DNA of 64,000 nt from Reinekea forsetii (GCF_002795845.1 NZ_CP011797.1:705501-769500); one strand, 5' to 3'; positions 49,747 to 60,324 are shown, counted from the first letter of the stretch. The notes: generated by a model not told the origin, from the letters alone. A program made the numbers and translations.

Positions 49747-51030
49747 ATGAAATTGAAAACCATTATGACAGGTGCTGCTTTCGCTGTTTCAGCGAGCATT
49801 GCCGCCACTGCTTTTGCCGCCGAGACCATTAAGGTCGGGGTGCTGCACTCATTGTCGGGCACCATGGCTATTTCTGAATCCACCCTGAAAGACACGGTGT
49901 TGATGATGATCGAAGAACAGAACAAGAAGGGCGGTTTGCTCGGTAAGCAGTTGGAAGCCGTGGTTGTAGACCCCGCCTCTAACTGGCCGCTGTTCGCCGA
50001 GAAGACGCGTGAGCTGATCACCCAGGAACAGGTTGATGTTATCTTCGGTTGCTGGACTTCCGTATCGCGTAAGTCTGCCTTACCGGTCTTGGAAGAGCTT
50101 AACGGCCTGTTGTTCTACCCGGTACAGTACGAAGGCGAAGAGTCGTCTAAAAACGTCTTCTACACCGGTGCTGCGCCCAACCAGCAAGCCATTCCTGCAG
50201 TCGATTACCTGATGAACGATATGGGTGTAGAACGTTGGGTTCTGGCCGGTACCGACTATGTCTACCCGCGTACCACCAACAAGATCCTTGAGGCGTATCT
50301 AAAGTCTAAGGGTGTGGCCGATGCCGACATCATGATCAACTACACGCCGTTCGGTCATTCCGATTGGCAGTCGATTATTGCCGATATCAAAAAATTCGGT
50401 AACGCGGGCAAGAAAACCGGTGTGGTCTCTACTATTAACGGCGATGCCAATATTCCCTTCTACAAAGAACTGGGCAACCAGGGCATCTCCGCCGAAGACA
50501 TCCCAGTGGTGGCCTTCTCGGTTGGTGAAGAAGAGCTGAGCGGTTTCGATACAGCCCCTCTGGTCGGTCACTTAGCAGCCTGGAACTACTTCCAGTCGGT
50601 TGAATCCGATGCTAACGATGCCTTTATCGCGCAATGGAAAGAGTTTACCGGTAACCCAGATCGCGTCACCAACGATCCAATGGAAGCGACGTACATCGGT
50701 TTCGAAATGTGGATTGATGCCGTCGAGAAGGCCGGTACTACCGATGTCGATAAGGTTGAGCAAGCGATGATCGGTCTGTCGGTTCCGAACCTGACCGGCG
50801 GTATGGCCACCATGGGTAAGAATCACCACCTGAGCAAGCCGGTGTTAATCGGTGAGATCCAGGACGACGGCCAGTTCGAAGTGGTCTGGGCAACCGAAGG
50901 CGAAGTAGCAGGTGATGCCTGGTCAGACTTCCTGCCAGAGTCTAAGCCACTGATCGCCGATTGGACTGCACCAATTGAATGCGGTAACTACAACACTGAG
51001 ACCAAAACCTGTTCAGGCCAAAACTTCTAA
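49747..51030 (+). CDS. urtA: urea ABC transporter, periplasmic binding protein
   Basis: Receptor of the high-affinity urea importer. Signal peptide at 1-25 (cut after AFAAE region), then the Leu/Ile/Val-binding-protein fold with ETIKVGVLHSLSGTMAISES, the UrtA hallmark, FGCWTSVSRKSALPVLEE, NGLLFYPVQYEGEESS and TDYVYPRTTNKILEAYL. Length 427 is standard. The context (urtBCDE then urease) leaves little doubt. Single-gene spacing to urtB (165 bp) contains an inverted repeat GGGC...GCCC near 51030-51060, probably a partial attenuator that leaves urtA in excess. Confidence 0.97.
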   Translation: MKLKTIMTGAAFAVSASIAATAFAAETIKVGVLHSLSGTMAISESTLKDTVLMMIEEQNKKGGLLGKQLEAVVVDPASNWPLFAEKTRELITQEQVDVIFGCWTSVSRKSALPVLEELNGLLFYPVQYEGEESSKNVFYTGAAPNQQAIPAVDYLMNDMGVERWVLAGTDYVYPRTTNKILEAYLKSKGVADADIMINYTPFGHSDWQSIIADIKKFGNAGKKTGVVSTINGDANIPFYKELGNQGISAEDIPVVAFSVGEEELSGFDTAPLVGHLAAWNYFQSVESDANDAFIAQWKEFTGNPDRVTNDPMEATYIGFEMWIDAVEKAGTTDVDKVEQAMIGLSVPNLTGGMATMGKNHHLSKPVLIGEIQDDGQFEVVWATEGEVAGDAWSDFLPESKPLIADWTAPIECGNYNTETKTCSGQNF

Positions 51031-51195
51031 GCGGGCCGAGGGCTAAGGGCACCACTGCTGGTGTCCAACCCCTCCAGCTGAAGTTTAAACTTGCAACAAG
51101 GTGGTAAAACCAATCGCGATCGAGGTGCAAACCTCGGTGGCGATTTTCCCATTCACCACGCCTTACCCATCCGTCATCGACAACTGGACCAATCC

Positions 51196-52806
51196 ATGTT
51201 TCGAATCGCCCAACTTACCAAATTCTATACGCTGCTGAGCGCGCTCTTGTTTAGCCTCAGCATCGGGTCTGTGCATGCGGAGTCACGCACCGACCTCTAT
51301 GAACAGCTGACCGGTGCCAAACTCAGTGAAGTGGTGCCCATTCTCAAACAGTTAGAAGATAGCCGCGATGAAAATTTCCTATCTCTGATCCAGGAGATGG
51401 TTGACGGCAATCTTTATTACGATAAAACCACGCTAGCGTTGCGCGTAATCAACAAGGTTGATGGCGTTAAGATCGTGACCGACCCTTTGACCGGGGCCAC
51501 CCTTGAGGTTGAAAGCGGAAACTTAAAAAAAATCCGTGTTAACAACAGCGTCCGAGTTTATATCCGTGGCGCCAGTGCGCGGGTGCAGTTAACGCAGGGC
51601 AACGCCAAACAGCGCTTCGGCGCGGTGCGCGATCTGTTCGCCAAGATGGACGCCGACACACTGCAGCTTATTACCGAATTACGCGTTACCGAAAGCAGTA
51701 AAAAGGTTCAGGGCGCCATGGACCTGGTGATCGCCATGGACCAGGCCAAACAAAACGCCGACCCGGAACTAAGAGTCGCTGCCATTAACCTGCTCGCTAC
51801 CAGCTTGGAGCCCGATGTGCGCAATCTGCTGACGGCGTTGGCCGATCCCGCCGATGAGACCATCGTCGGCATCAGCGCCCGCGCTGCGTTGGAAGGTATT
51901 GAAGGTAAGGTTGCCTTCTATAACAAGGTCGATACGCTGTTCTTCGGTCTCAGCCTCGGCTCGGTGCTGCTGTTGGCGGCCATTGGCCTGGCCATTACCT
52001 TCGGGGTGATGGGCGTGATCAATATGGCCCATGGCGAGATGATTATGCTCGGTGCCTACACCACCTATGTGATCCAGCTGCTGCTGCCCAATGCCATCGA
52101 TATCTCAATCTGGGTGGCCATTCCGGCGGCCTTCTTGGTCTCCGGTGCCATGGGTGTCCTAATAGAGCGCACGGTGATTCGCTTCTTGCACGGCCGGCCG
52201 TTGGAGACGCTGCTGGCGACCTTTGGCATCAGCCTGATCCTGCAACAGCTGGTGCGCACCATCTTTTCGCCGCTCAATCGCCAGGTCAATACCCCGTCCT
52301 GGATGAGCGGTCAGCTGGAAATCAATCCGGTCCTGTTTTTAACCCTGAATCGTTTCTATATCTTCGTCTTCGCCCTGCTGGTCTTTGTGTCTTTGGTGGT
52401 GTTGTTGAACAAGACCAACCTGGGCCTGCATGTCCGGGCGGTATCGCAAAACCGTAATATGGCGCGCGCCATGGGCATTAAAACCGCTAAGGTCGATGCG
52501 CTCACCTTTGGCCTGGGTTCGGGTATTGCCGGCATTGCCGGTGTTGCTCTGAGCCAGCTCACGAACGTCGGCCCGAACCTGGGACAGAGCTATATTATTG
52601 ACTCCTTTATGGTGGTGGTCTTTGGCGGGGTCGGCAATTTACTTGGCACGCTGGTCGCGGCCTTTACCCTGGGCATTGCCAATAAGATCTTCGAACCCAT
52701 TACCGGTGCCGTACTGGCCAGTATTCTGGTGCTGGTGTTTATTATTTTGTTTATTCAGAAACGTCCGCAAGGTTTGTTTCCTCAACGAGGGCGGGCCGCC
52801 GAATGA
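51196..52806 (+). CDS. urtB: urea ABC transporter, permease UrtB
   Basis: Inner membrane permease of the LivH family, 536 residues. I use ATG 51196, which gives a proper signal-like start (FRIAQLTKFYTLLSALLFSLS); the longer frame to 51091 is non-homologous. UrtB has a large N-terminal periplasmic domain (about 30-230) rich in HEAT-like helices, visible here (ELRVAAINLLATSLEPDVRN), then about eight helices with GVMGVINMAHGEMIMLGAYT and GLGSGIAGIAGVALSQLTNVGPNLG. The stop overlaps urtC as ATGA. Confidence 0.95.
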   Translation: MFRIAQLTKFYTLLSALLFSLSIGSVHAESRTDLYEQLTGAKLSEVVPILKQLEDSRDENFLSLIQEMVDGNLYYDKTTLALRVINKVDGVKIVTDPLTGATLEVESGNLKKIRVNNSVRVYIRGASARVQLTQGNAKQRFGAVRDLFAKMDADTLQLITELRVTESSKKVQGAMDLVIAMDQAKQNADPELRVAAINLLATSLEPDVRNLLTALADPADETIVGISARAALEGIEGKVAFYNKVDTLFFGLSLGSVLLLAAIGLAITFGVMGVINMAHGEMIMLGAYTTYVIQLLLPNAIDISIWVAIPAAFLVSGAMGVLIERTVIRFLHGRPLETLLATFGISLILQQLVRTIFSPLNRQVNTPSWMSGQLEINPVLFLTLNRFYIFVFALLVFVSLVVLLNKTNLGLHVRAVSQNRNMARAMGIKTAKVDALTFGLGSGIAGIAGVALSQLTNVGPNLGQSYIIDSFMVVVFGGVGNLLGTLVAAFTLGIANKIFEPITGAVLASILVLVFIILFIQKRPQGLFPQRGRAAE

Positions 52807-53957
52807 CTACCTTAACAGCCCTATTACAGCACCAACTTTTTAAACGTTCTAGTGAGCCGGGCGCCGCGGTTATGCCCTTCGTAGTCTTGCTCTTTGGCGT
52901 CACGCTCTTTGCCTCGGTCGGTAATCTTTGGTTTGCCGAGGGCAGTCTGTTTTATGTCTCGACCTACACCATTACCCTGCTCGGCAAGTACCTGTGCTAT
53001 GCGCTCTTAGCCTTGGCGGTCGATGTGGTTTGGGGCTATTGCGGTATTCTCAGTCTGGGTCATGCGGCTTTTTTTGCCCTGGGCGGTTATGGCATGGGCA
53101 TGTATCTGATGCGCCAGATTGGCGATCGGGGTGTCTATGGCAATCCGCTGTTGCCGGACTTTATGGTCTTCCTCAGTTGGGACAAACTGCCCTGGTATTG
53201 GACCGGCTTCGACAACCTGGCCTTTGCTGTTTTGATGGCGCTCTCGGTGCCGGCCCTGCTGGCCTTTGTCTTCGGTTGGTTGGCCTTCCGTTCGCGGGTG
53301 ACCGGGGTCTATCTGTCGATCATGACTCAGGCCCTGACTTATGCGTTGATGCTGTCCTTTTTCCGCAATGAGATGGGCTTTGGCGGCAACAATGGTCTAA
53401 CCGACTTTAAGGATATTCTCGGCTTCAGTTTGCAGAGCGATACCACGCGCGTTTTCCTCTTTGCCACCACGGCAACGCTGCTGGCGATCATCCTGGTGGT
53501 CAGCCAGGCGATTATGAATTCCCGGTTCGGCAAGGTCATCCTCGCGGTGCGCGACAGCGAAGGGCGGGCGCGTTTCTTGGGCTATCGCACCGAGCGCTAT
53601 AAGGTCTGGCTATTCGTCTACTCGGCCATTATTGCCGCCCTGGCCGGTGTGCTCTACGTGCCGCAGGTCGGCATTATTAACCCCGGTGAATTCACCCCGA
53701 TCAACTCCATCGAGGTGGTCATCTGGGTCGCTATCGGCGGACGGGGCACCCTGATTGGTGCCGTGCTCGGCGCGTTGCTGGTGAACTACGCCAAGACCCG
53801 ACTGACTGCGATCTTTCCCGAGGCCTGGTTGTTTGCCCTCGGCGCACTCTTTGTCTTGGTAACCCTATTTTTACCCAAGGGCCTGTTTGGTTTCTTCGCC
53901 GACATGCGGGCCCGCTTCGCGCGGCCGTCCGTTGTCAACCCAGAGGAGACACGCTAA
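52803..53957 (+). CDS. urtC: urea ABC transporter, permease UrtC
   Basis: Second permease, LivM family, 384 residues with about ten helices. Motifs: VDVVWGYCGILSLGHAAFFALGGY, MTQALTYALMLSFFRNEMGFGGNNGLTDFKDILG (partly quoted), and PTNSIEVVIWVAIGGRGTLIGA-like INSIEVVIWVAIGGRGTL near residue 300. Coupled to urtB by ATGA and to urtD by a one-base overlap (TAATG). Acts with UrtB as the urea channel. Confidence 0.95.
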   Translation: MTTLTALLQHQLFKRSSEPGAAVMPFVVLLFGVTLFASVGNLWFAEGSLFYVSTYTITLLGKYLCYALLALAVDVVWGYCGILSLGHAAFFALGGYGMGMYLMRQIGDRGVYGNPLLPDFMVFLSWDKLPWYWTGFDNLAFAVLMALSVPALLAFVFGWLAFRSRVTGVYLSIMTQALTYALMLSFFRNEMGFGGNNGLTDFKDILGFSLQSDTTRVFLFATTATLLAIILVVSQAIMNSRFGKVILAVRDSEGRARFLGYRTERYKVWLFVYSAIIAALAGVLYVPQVGIINPGEFTPINSIEVVIWVAIGGRGTLIGAVLGALLVNYAKTRLTAIFPEAWLFALGALFVLVTLFLPKGLFGFFADMRARFARPSVVNPEETR

Positions 53958-54826
53958 TGGAACTGATTGATAACACACGGGAAGTCTTCCGGCGCGATCG
54001 GGTTTGGGCCTTCATGTTACCCAAACCGGTCAAAGTTGACGTAGCGAAAGAGATCATTCTCTACATCGAAGATCTGTCGGTTAGCTTCGACGGCTTTAAC
54101 GCCATCAATAACCTCAACCTCTATATCCGCGATGGCGAATTGCGCTGCCTAATCGGTGCCAATGGCGCCGGCAAAACCACGCTGATGGATATCATTACCG
54201 GCAAGACCCAGCCCGACTCCGGTTCGGTCTGGTTTGGCCAAACCCATAATTTGCTGGAACACGACGAGGCCGCCATCGCCCATCTGGGCGTTGGCCGCAA
54301 GTTTCAAAAGCCGACCGTGTTTGAAGCCCAGTCGGTCTTTACCAATCTGGAACTGTCGCTGAAAACCAATAAGGGTGTGCTGCCCACTCTGTTCGCGCGT
54401 TTGGGCGCCAGCCAACGTGCGCGCATCGATGAGGTCTTGTTGACCATCGGCCTGACCGAACAGCGCGATCAGGACGCGGGCTCGCTCTCGCATGGCCAAA
54501 AACAGTGGCTGGAAATAGGCATGTTGTTGGCTTCAGACTCTCGACTACTCTTAGTGGATGAGCCGGTCGCCGGCATGACTGCCGAAGAAACCGAAAAGAC
54601 TGCTGCCTTGCTGATCTCCTTAGCCGGTAAGCATACGGTGGTGGTGGTCGAACACGATATGGAATTCGTGCGCAGCATTGCTCGTACCGTCACCGTATTG
54701 CATCAGGGTGCGGTGTTGGCTGAAGGCACCATGGATGAGATCCAACGCAATAAGGCGGTTATCGAGGTCTACCTGGGTGAAGAGCAGGCCGACAGTGAAA
54801 CGGCAACAGCGGGAGTGGCGCAATGA
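53957..54826 (+). CDS. urtD: urea ABC transporter, ATPase UrtD
   Basis: ATP-hydrolysing subunit of the LivG type, 289 residues. Walker A GANGAGKTT, signature LSHGQKQWLE (UrtD-specific form), Walker B LLLVDEPVAGMT, H-loop VVVEHDMEFV. It carries an N-terminal extension of about 30 residues (ELIDNTREVFRRDRVWAF) common in UrtD. Overlaps urtE as ATGA. Confidence 0.95.
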   Translation: MELIDNTREVFRRDRVWAFMLPKPVKVDVAKEIILYIEDLSVSFDGFNAINNLNLYIRDGELRCLIGANGAGKTTLMDIITGKTQPDSGSVWFGQTHNLLEHDEAAIAHLGVGRKFQKPTVFEAQSVFTNLELSLKTNKGVLPTLFARLGASQRARIDEVLLTIGLTEQRDQDAGSLSHGQKQWLEIGMLLASDSRLLLVDEPVAGMTAEETEKTAALLISLAGKHTVVVVEHDMEFVRSIARTVTVLHQGAVLAEGTMDEIQRNKAVIEVYLGEEQADSETATAGVAQ

Positions 54827-55518
54827 TCCGTATTAATCAGGTCGACCAGCGTTACGGCGGCACGCAAATTCTATGGGGTCTTAACCTCGATATCGCCGAG
54901 GGTTCTTGCACCTGCATCATGGGTCGCAATGGCGTGGGTAAGACTACCTTACTCAAAACCTTGATGGGCCTGCTGCCGATCAGCGCCGGTGAAATTCTGC
55001 TGCAAGGCCAGGCGTTGCACACTCAGACTGCGGAACAGCGCGCACCCTTGGGCATCGGTTATGTACCGCAAGGCCGGGAGATTTTCCCGCTGCTCACGGT
55101 GGAAGAAAATCTGCGTCTGGGCTTACCGGTCCGTACCGACAAGGCCAAAGACATACCGGACAAAATCTTCGAACTGTTTCCGGTCTTGCACGACATGCTG
55201 GCCCGACGCGGTGGCGATCTATCCGGCGGTCAGCAACAGCAGTTGGCAATCGGCCGGGCCTTGGTGATCGACCCTAAGGTGTTGATCCTCGATGAACCGA
55301 ACGAGGGTATCCAGCCCAACATCGTCAAGCAGATTGGCGATGTCATCCTAAAGCTGAACGCAGAAGAGGGTCTGACGGTGATTTTGATTGAACAGAAGCT
55401 CGGCTTTGCCCGGCGCGTCGGTAAGGAATTCCGGCTCATGGAAAAAGGCCAGATCGTCGCCGCCGATAAGATGGATAACCTCAATGACGAACTCATTCGT
55501 CAGTACCTGGCGGTATAA
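54823..55518 (+). CDS. urtE: urea ABC transporter, ATPase UrtE
   Basis: Second ATPase, LivF type, 231 residues. Walker A GRNGVGKTT, signature LSGGQQQQLA, Walker B VLILDEPNEGIQPN (the NEGIQPN form is typical of UrtE), H-loop ILIEQKLGF. Begins with IRINQVDQRYGGTQILWG. Last gene of the transporter; ureD follows after 6 bp, so uptake and hydrolysis are probably one transcript. Confidence 0.95.
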   Translation: MIRINQVDQRYGGTQILWGLNLDIAEGSCTCIMGRNGVGKTTLLKTLMGLLPISAGEILLQGQALHTQTAEQRAPLGIGYVPQGREIFPLLTVEENLRLGLPVRTDKAKDIPDKIFELFPVLHDMLARRGGDLSGGQQQQLAIGRALVIDPKVLILDEPNEGIQPNIVKQIGDVILKLNAEEGLTVILIEQKLGFARRVGKEFRLMEKGQIVAADKMDNLNDELIRQYLAV

Positions 55519-55524
55519 CGCGCG

Positions 55525-56451
55525 ATGAATAAGCAGTTTGTGCCCAGCGCCGACAGCTCTGTGTTACCCGCCGAGCCTTCTGTCCCGAGCCAATGGCACG
55601 GCCAGTTACGTTTGGAGTTCGCCCAAACTCGACGCGGGGTGCGCCTGATGCGCACCGAACACCGGGGGCCGCTCTATGTGCAAAAGCCCTTTTACCCCGA
55701 GGGGCCCAATACGCCCCATGTCTATCTGTTGCATCCGCCCGGCGGCCTGGTCTCGGGCGATCGGCTGGTAATCGATATAGCGGTTGCCGCTGACGCCCAT
55801 GCGCTGGTCACCACGCCCGGGGCCGGTCGACTCTATAAGGCGCGCGCCGATCAAAGTCTGCAGCGGCAAAGTGTTCGGCTGCGCATCGCCGCCGGTGCAA
55901 GCATCGAATGGCTGCCACTGGAGGCCATTCTGTTTCCCGGTGCGCATGCCCAGACCGAGACGCGCATCGATATAGCCGAGGGCGGCAAACTGATTTTTTG
56001 GGATGTGGTCAGCTTCGGCTTGCCGGCCAATGGCCGGGTGTTCGATGCGGGCGAATTTAATCAGAGTCTTAAAATTTATCGCAATGGTCGCCTCAGCCTG
56101 CAGGAACGCTTGCTGATTAACGCGACCAATCGCGGTCTGTTATCGGCGCGTGCCGGATTACAGGATTTACCGATCCAGGGCCTGCTGGTGGCCGGCCCCT
56201 TTATGGCTGCGACTGTGCTGGCCTCGACCGAAACCGACGAAGCCATGGCAGAGCTGATCCACCGGTTGCGCGAACGCTGTGCGGCCAGCGCCGAACCGGC
56301 GGCGATCACCCTGATCGATGGCTTCATCGTGGCCCGAAGCCTGGGCAGCTGTAGTGAACGCACGCGCAAACTGTTTGAACACCTGTGGCAAGAAATTCGC
56401 CCAGCATTACTCGACAAACCGGCCTGTGCTCCGCGCATTTGGAGCACCTGA
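55525..56451 (+). CDS. ureD: urease accessory protein UreD
   Basis: Scaffold for the UreDFG complex that inserts nickel in urease. Typical blocks: [75 protein letters not shown] and [13 protein letters not shown]. 308 residues, usual length is 270-300; the N-terminus has a short extension rich in Ser/Pro ([15 protein letters not shown]). The position before ureA is the common gammaproteobacterial order. Confidence 0.95.
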   Translation: MNKQFVPSADSSVLPAEPSVPSQWHGQLRLEFAQTRRGVRLMRTEHRGPLYVQKPFYPEGPNTPHVYLLHPPGGLVSGDRLVIDIAVAADAHALVTTPGAGRLYKARADQSLQRQSVRLRIAAGASIEWLPLEAILFPGAHAQTETRIDIAEGGKLIFWDVVSFGLPANGRVFDAGEFNQSLKIYRNGRLSLQERLLINATNRGLLSARAGLQDLPIQGLLVAGPFMAATVLASTETDEAMAELIHRLRERCAASAEPAAITLIDGFIVARSLGSCSERTRKLFEHLWQEIRPALLDKPACAPRIWST

Positions 56452-56515
56452 GGCGCGCAAACCCTACGTCTTAAAACGCGTTACGACGCTTAGCAAACAT
56501 AACAAGAGAACCGCT

Positions 56516-56818
56516 ATGGAACTGTTACCCAGAGAAAAAGACAAGCTGCTGGTCTTCACCGCCGCGCTGTTGGCCGAGCGCCGACTGAATCGCGGCCTCA
56601 AGCTGAACTACCCGGAAGCCATGGCCTATATCAGCATGGAAATTATCGAAGGCGCGCGCGATGGCAAGACGGTGGCCGAGCTGATGAGCTTTGGCAAGAC
56701 TCTGTTGTCGATCGATCAGGTGATGGACGGTATCGCCGATATGATCCGCGAAGTGCAGGTCGAGGCCACCTTCCCAGATGGCACCAAGCTGGTCACCGTA
56801 CACGACCCCATTAACTGA
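56516..56818 (+). CDS. ureA: urease gamma subunit
   Basis: Structural subunit, 100 residues from ATG 56516 (the longer upstream frame is not homologous). Begins [20 protein letters not shown] and contains [24 protein letters not shown], the invariant UreA block. With UreB and UreC it forms the (abc)3 urease trimer that splits urea into ammonia and carbamate. Confidence 0.97.
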   Translation: MELLPREKDKLLVFTAALLAERRLNRGLKLNYPEAMAYISMEIIEGARDGKTVAELMSFGKTLLSIDQVMDGIADMIREVQVEATFPDGTKLVTVHDPIN

Positions 56819-56857
56819 GCCCAAGAGACCGGGCGCTAAGAAAGAGAAGGGCACACA

Positions 56858-57208
56858 ATGATTCCAGGTGAAATTCAAGTCGGCCAGGGTGAGATCGCAA
56901 TAAATGTTGGCCGCGCAACCTTAACGGTACGGGTGGAAAACACCGGCGACCGGCCCGTTCAGATCGGTTCGCACTACCACTTTTATGAGGCCAACCCAGC
57001 CCTGCAATTCGAGCGTGAGCCGACCAAGGGTTACCGCCTGAATATTATTTCTGGCACCGCGGTACGCTTTGAACCGGGTCAGGGTAGGGCAGTGGAACTG
57101 GTGGAATACGCCGGCAGCAAAACCATTTACGGCTTTCGTGGCGAGATTATGGGCCCCTTATCCGGCTCGTCCGTCGACACGGTCGCCAAGACAGGAGCGC
57201 CATCATGA
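56858..57208 (+). CDS. ureB: urease beta subunit
   Basis: 116 residues starting [20 protein letters not shown], with [21 protein letters not shown], the family signature, and [20 protein letters not shown]. Overlaps ureC as ATGA. RBS AAGAGAAGGG precedes the start. Confidence 0.97.
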   Translation: MIPGEIQVGQGEIAINVGRATLTVRVENTGDRPVQIGSHYHFYEANPALQFEREPTKGYRLNIISGTAVRFEPGQGRAVELVEYAGSKTIYGFRGEIMGPLSGSSVDTVAKTGAPS

Positions 57209-58914
57209 GCCGCACGATCGACCGCACCACCTATGCCCAGATGTTCGGCCCCACCGTGGGTGATCGGGTGCGCCTAGGCGATACCGAGCTGTGGATTCAG
57301 GTTGAACAGGACCTGACTAACTATGGTGATGAGGTCAAGTTTGGCGGCGGTAAGGTGATCCGCGACGGTCAAGGCCAGTCGCAATTGACCAGTGAACACA
57401 CCATGGATCTGGTGATCACCAATGCCCTGATCCTCGATCATTGGGGCATCGTCAAGGCCGATGTCGGCATCAAGGCTGGCCGCATTGTTGGCCACGGTAA
57501 GGCGGGTAATCCGGACATTCAGGATGGGGTGAATTTAATCATCGGCCCGGGCACGGAAATTATTGCCGGTGAAGGGTCGATCCTAACGGCCGGTGGGGTC
57601 GATGCCCATATTCATTTTATCTGCCCGCAACAGGTCGACGAAGCGCTGATGTCCGGTGTCACTACCATGATCGGCGGCGGCACCGGCCCTGCCACTGGCA
57701 CCAATGCCACCACCTGCACACCGGGCCCCTGGTACATCGGTAAAATGCTGCAGGCGACCGACTCGATGCCGATGAACTTTGGCTTTCTCGGCAAGGGCAA
57801 TAGCAGCCTGCCCGAGGCCCTGGCTGAACAGCTCGAGGCCGGCGCCTGCGGGTTAAAATTACACGAAGACTGGGGCACCACCCCAGCGTCGATCAGCAAC
57901 TGTTTGGACGTGGCCGAGCAGTACGATGTGCAGGTGGCGATTCACACCGATACCCTGAACGAGTCCGGCTTTGTCGATGACACCATAGCGGCCTTCAAAG
58001 ATCGGGTGATTCACACCTACCACACCGAGGGTGCCGGTGGCGGTCATGCGCCGGACATTATCCGCGCCTGCGGTTTTGCCAATGTCCTGCCGTCATCGAC
58101 CAACCCAACCCGGCCCTACACGGTGAACACCGTCGACGAGCATTTGGATATGTTGATGGTCTGTCATCATTTGGACAGCAATATCCCCGAAGACGTGGCC
58201 TTTGCCGATTCTCGAATCCGCAAAGAGACCATCGCCGCCGAAGATCTGTTCCACGATCTGGGTGCCTTCAGCATGATCGCCTCCGACTCGCAAGCCATGG
58301 GCCGGGTCGGCGAAGTGATTACCCGCACCTGGCAGACGGCTCACAAGATGAAGACCCAGATGGGCCTGCTCAAGGAAGATTTAGCGCTCGGTGCCGATAA
58401 CTTTCGCGCCAAGCGCTATGTCGCCAAATACACCATTAACCCGGCCATCGCGCATGGCATTGCGCACGAGGTCGGCTCCATCGAGGCCGGCAAGCTGGCC
58501 GACCTAGTGTTGTGGAAGCCGATGTTTTTTGGCATCAAGCCATCGCTGATTATCAAGGGCGGCATGATCGCCGCCGCGCCGATGGGCGATCCCAATGCCT
58601 CGATTCCAACGCCGCAGCCGGTGCACTATCGCAAGATGTTCGCCGCCTTCGGCAAGGCCGCTGCGGCCACCTCTCTGACCTTTGTATCGCAGGCTGCCGC
58701 CGACAAGGATATTGGCACCGCCTTGGGTCTGGACCGTACGCTCGCGGTGTGTAAAAACACCCGCACTGTGCGCAAGGCGGACATGATCCACAACAGCTGG
58801 CAGCCCGATGTCCAGGTTGATCCACAGACCTATGAGGTGCGCGCCGACGGTCAGTTGCTAACCTGTGAACCGGCTAGTGTTTTGCCGCTGGCGCAGCGCT
58901 ACACCCTGTTTTAG
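57205..58914 (+). CDS. ureC: urease alpha subunit (catalytic, nickel)
   Basis: Catalytic subunit, 569 residues. Nickel ligands: [12 protein letters not shown] (two His), the carbamylated Lys in [37 protein letters not shown] (His ligands), and [10 protein letters not shown] (Asp). The mobile flap [20 protein letters not shown] carries the catalytic His. All key residues are present, so the enzyme should be active once nickel is loaded by UreDEFG. Confidence 0.98.
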   Translation: MSRTIDRTTYAQMFGPTVGDRVRLGDTELWIQVEQDLTNYGDEVKFGGGKVIRDGQGQSQLTSEHTMDLVITNALILDHWGIVKADVGIKAGRIVGHGKAGNPDIQDGVNLIIGPGTEIIAGEGSILTAGGVDAHIHFICPQQVDEALMSGVTTMIGGGTGPATGTNATTCTPGPWYIGKMLQATDSMPMNFGFLGKGNSSLPEALAEQLEAGACGLKLHEDWGTTPASISNCLDVAEQYDVQVAIHTDTLNESGFVDDTIAAFKDRVIHTYHTEGAGGGHAPDIIRACGFANVLPSSTNPTRPYTVNTVDEHLDMLMVCHHLDSNIPEDVAFADSRIRKETIAAEDLFHDLGAFSMIASDSQAMGRVGEVITRTWQTAHKMKTQMGLLKEDLALGADNFRAKRYVAKYTINPAIAHGIAHEVGSIEAGKLADLVLWKPMFFGIKPSLIIKGGMIAAAPMGDPNASIPTPQPVHYRKMFAAFGKAAAATSLTFVSQAAADKDIGTALGLDRTLAVCKNTRTVRKADMIHNSWQPDVQVDPQTYEVRADGQLLTCEPASVLPLAQRYTLF

Positions 58915-58994
58915 ACGCAAAACGCGGTTTTAAACGCGATATCCAGATTTAATGATCGGTCGCTCCGTGCGGCCCGGTCTGACCCGGAGGCTTT

Positions 58995-59444
58995 ATGCTC
59001 GAAGTACATGAACGTTTAGGCATGCATTGCCACGCTGAGGTCGCCCATAGCGTGGTGCTGAGCCATGAACAGCGCGACCGCGGCCGGCTCAAGGTGGCGA
59101 CACCGGAGGGCGAAGAGGTGCGTATCTTTCTTGAGCGTGGCCAGCCACTGCGGGTGGGTGAGTTCTTAAAAACCGACTGCGGCCAGGTGCTGCAGGTGGC
59201 CGGTGCCGTGGAAGCGGTGGCTCATGCCAGCTGTGATGATTGGCATGCCTTTGCCCGTGCCTGCTATCACCTGGGCAATCGGCACAGCAAGATCCAGGTG
59301 GGCGACCGCTGGCTGCGCATTAAACCCGATCACGTATTGGAAGAGTTGTTGCATCTATTGGGCCTGGTGGTCACGCATGAACAGGCCATCTTTAATGCCG
59401 AAAGCGGAGCCTATGCCCAAGGCCACAGTCACAGTCATGACTAA
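58995..59444 (+). CDS. ureE: urease nickel metallochaperone UreE
   Basis: 149 residues. N-terminal peptide-binding-like domain (LSHEQRDRGRLKVATPEGEEVRIFLERG) and C-terminal metal-binding domain with the conserved ACYHLGNRHSKIQV (His). The His-rich tail is short (HSHSHD) compared with that of Klebsiella. Start ATG follows CCGGAGGC. The gene's last 8 bp contain the ureF start ATG. Confidence 0.92.
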   Translation: MLEVHERLGMHCHAEVAHSVVLSHEQRDRGRLKVATPEGEEVRIFLERGQPLRVGEFLKTDCGQVLQVAGAVEAVAHASCDDWHAFARACYHLGNRHSKIQVGDRWLRIKPDHVLEELLHLLGLVVTHEQAIFNAESGAYAQGHSHSHD

Positions 59445-60324
59445 TCCAAGCCAGACCGGTCCAGTTACGTCGGACATTGTGAGCACCGACATTGTGAGCA
59501 CCGACAATGCCAGCACGGACAATGCCAGCACGGACAATGCCAGCACGGACAATGCCAGCACGGACAATGCCAGCACGGCCAATGCCAGCACGGCCAATGC
59601 CAGCACGGCCAATGCCAGCACGGACAATGCTATGACGGACATCACCATGAACATCACCACGACCAGCGCCAGCCTGTTGCGGCTGTTGCAACTGTCGAGC
59701 GTCAGTTTGCCGGTGGGTGGCTTCGCCTTTTCCCAAGGCCTGGAGTTTGCCGTGGAAACCGGCTGGGTGCGCACGGCGGAACAGACCGAAGACTGGCTGG
59801 TCAGCCAATTGCAGGAGTCGGTCGCGCGGGTCGATTTACCGGTGCTCCAGGGCGCCATGCAGGCCTTGGCCGCCGATGATCTAACCGACTGGCAAGAATG
59901 GAACGATATTGCTTTGGCCAATCGCGAGACCCGCGAGCTGCGCTTCACCGACGCCGCCATGGGCCAGGCGCTTAAACGCCTGCTCGGCACACTGAGTATC
60001 GCGATGCCGGTCAGCGCGCAACAGGATGTCAGCTTTGTCAGCCTCTTTGCCGTGGCCGCGCACAGCTGGCAGATGGCCTTCGACTTGGCGGCTTATGGTT
60101 ATATCTGGTCCTGGTTGGAAAACCAGATTGCCGCGGCCACCAAGCTGGTGCCGCTCGGGCAAACCCAGGCGCAATTGTTGTTAGGCCGCATCCAACTGGT
60201 AATACCCGAGGCCATTGCCTTGGCTAACACGCTTGATCGCGACAGCCTGGGCGGCTCTTTACCAGGCCTGGCCCTGGCCAGCAGTTGGCACGAAACCCAA
60301 TATACCCGGCTGTTTCGGTCCTAG
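59437..60324 (+). CDS. ureF: urease accessory protein UreF with low-complexity N-terminal repeat
   Basis: Component of the nickel-insertion complex, controlling UreG GTPase. The core (about 226 residues from MNITTTSAS) has LLQLSSVSLPVGGFAFSQGLEFAV, ALANRETRELRFTDAAMGQAL and SWLENQIAAATKLVPLGQTQAQ. Translation probably starts at ATG 59437 overlapping ureE, which adds about 68 residues made of an 11-unit pentapeptide repeat (DIVST x2, DNAST x5, ANAST x3, DNAMT). An ATG at 59632 would give a repeat-free protein but lacks an RBS. The repeat region looks like a spacer created by a 15-bp minisatellite. Confidence 0.9.
   Translation: MTNPSQTGPVTSDIVSTDIVSTDNASTDNASTDNASTDNASTDNASTANASTANASTANASTDNAMTDITMNITTTSASLLRLLQLSSVSLPVGGFAFSQGLEFAVETGWVRTAEQTEDWLVSQLQESVARVDLPVLQGAMQALAADDLTDWQEWNDIALANRETRELRFTDAAMGQALKRLLGTLSIAMPVSAQQDVSFVSLFAVAAHSWQMAFDLAAYGYIWSWLENQIAAATKLVPLGQTQAQLLLGRIQLVIPEAIALANTLDRDSLGGSLPGLALASSWHETQYTRLFRS
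59473..59637 (+). repeat. 15-bp minisatellite, 11 units, in frame in ureF
   Basis: Unit GACAATGCCAGCACG with variants GACATTGTGAGCACC (units 1-2), GCCAATGCCAGCACG (units 8-10) and GACAATGCTATGACG (unit 11). A multiple of three, so unit gain or loss changes only protein length. Confidence 0.9.

Noticed and set aside
59355-59990. 211-codon minus-strand frame rich in VLALSVLAL repeats opposite ureF
   Set aside because: Produced by the 15-bp minisatellite read on the other strand; ureF is well supported.
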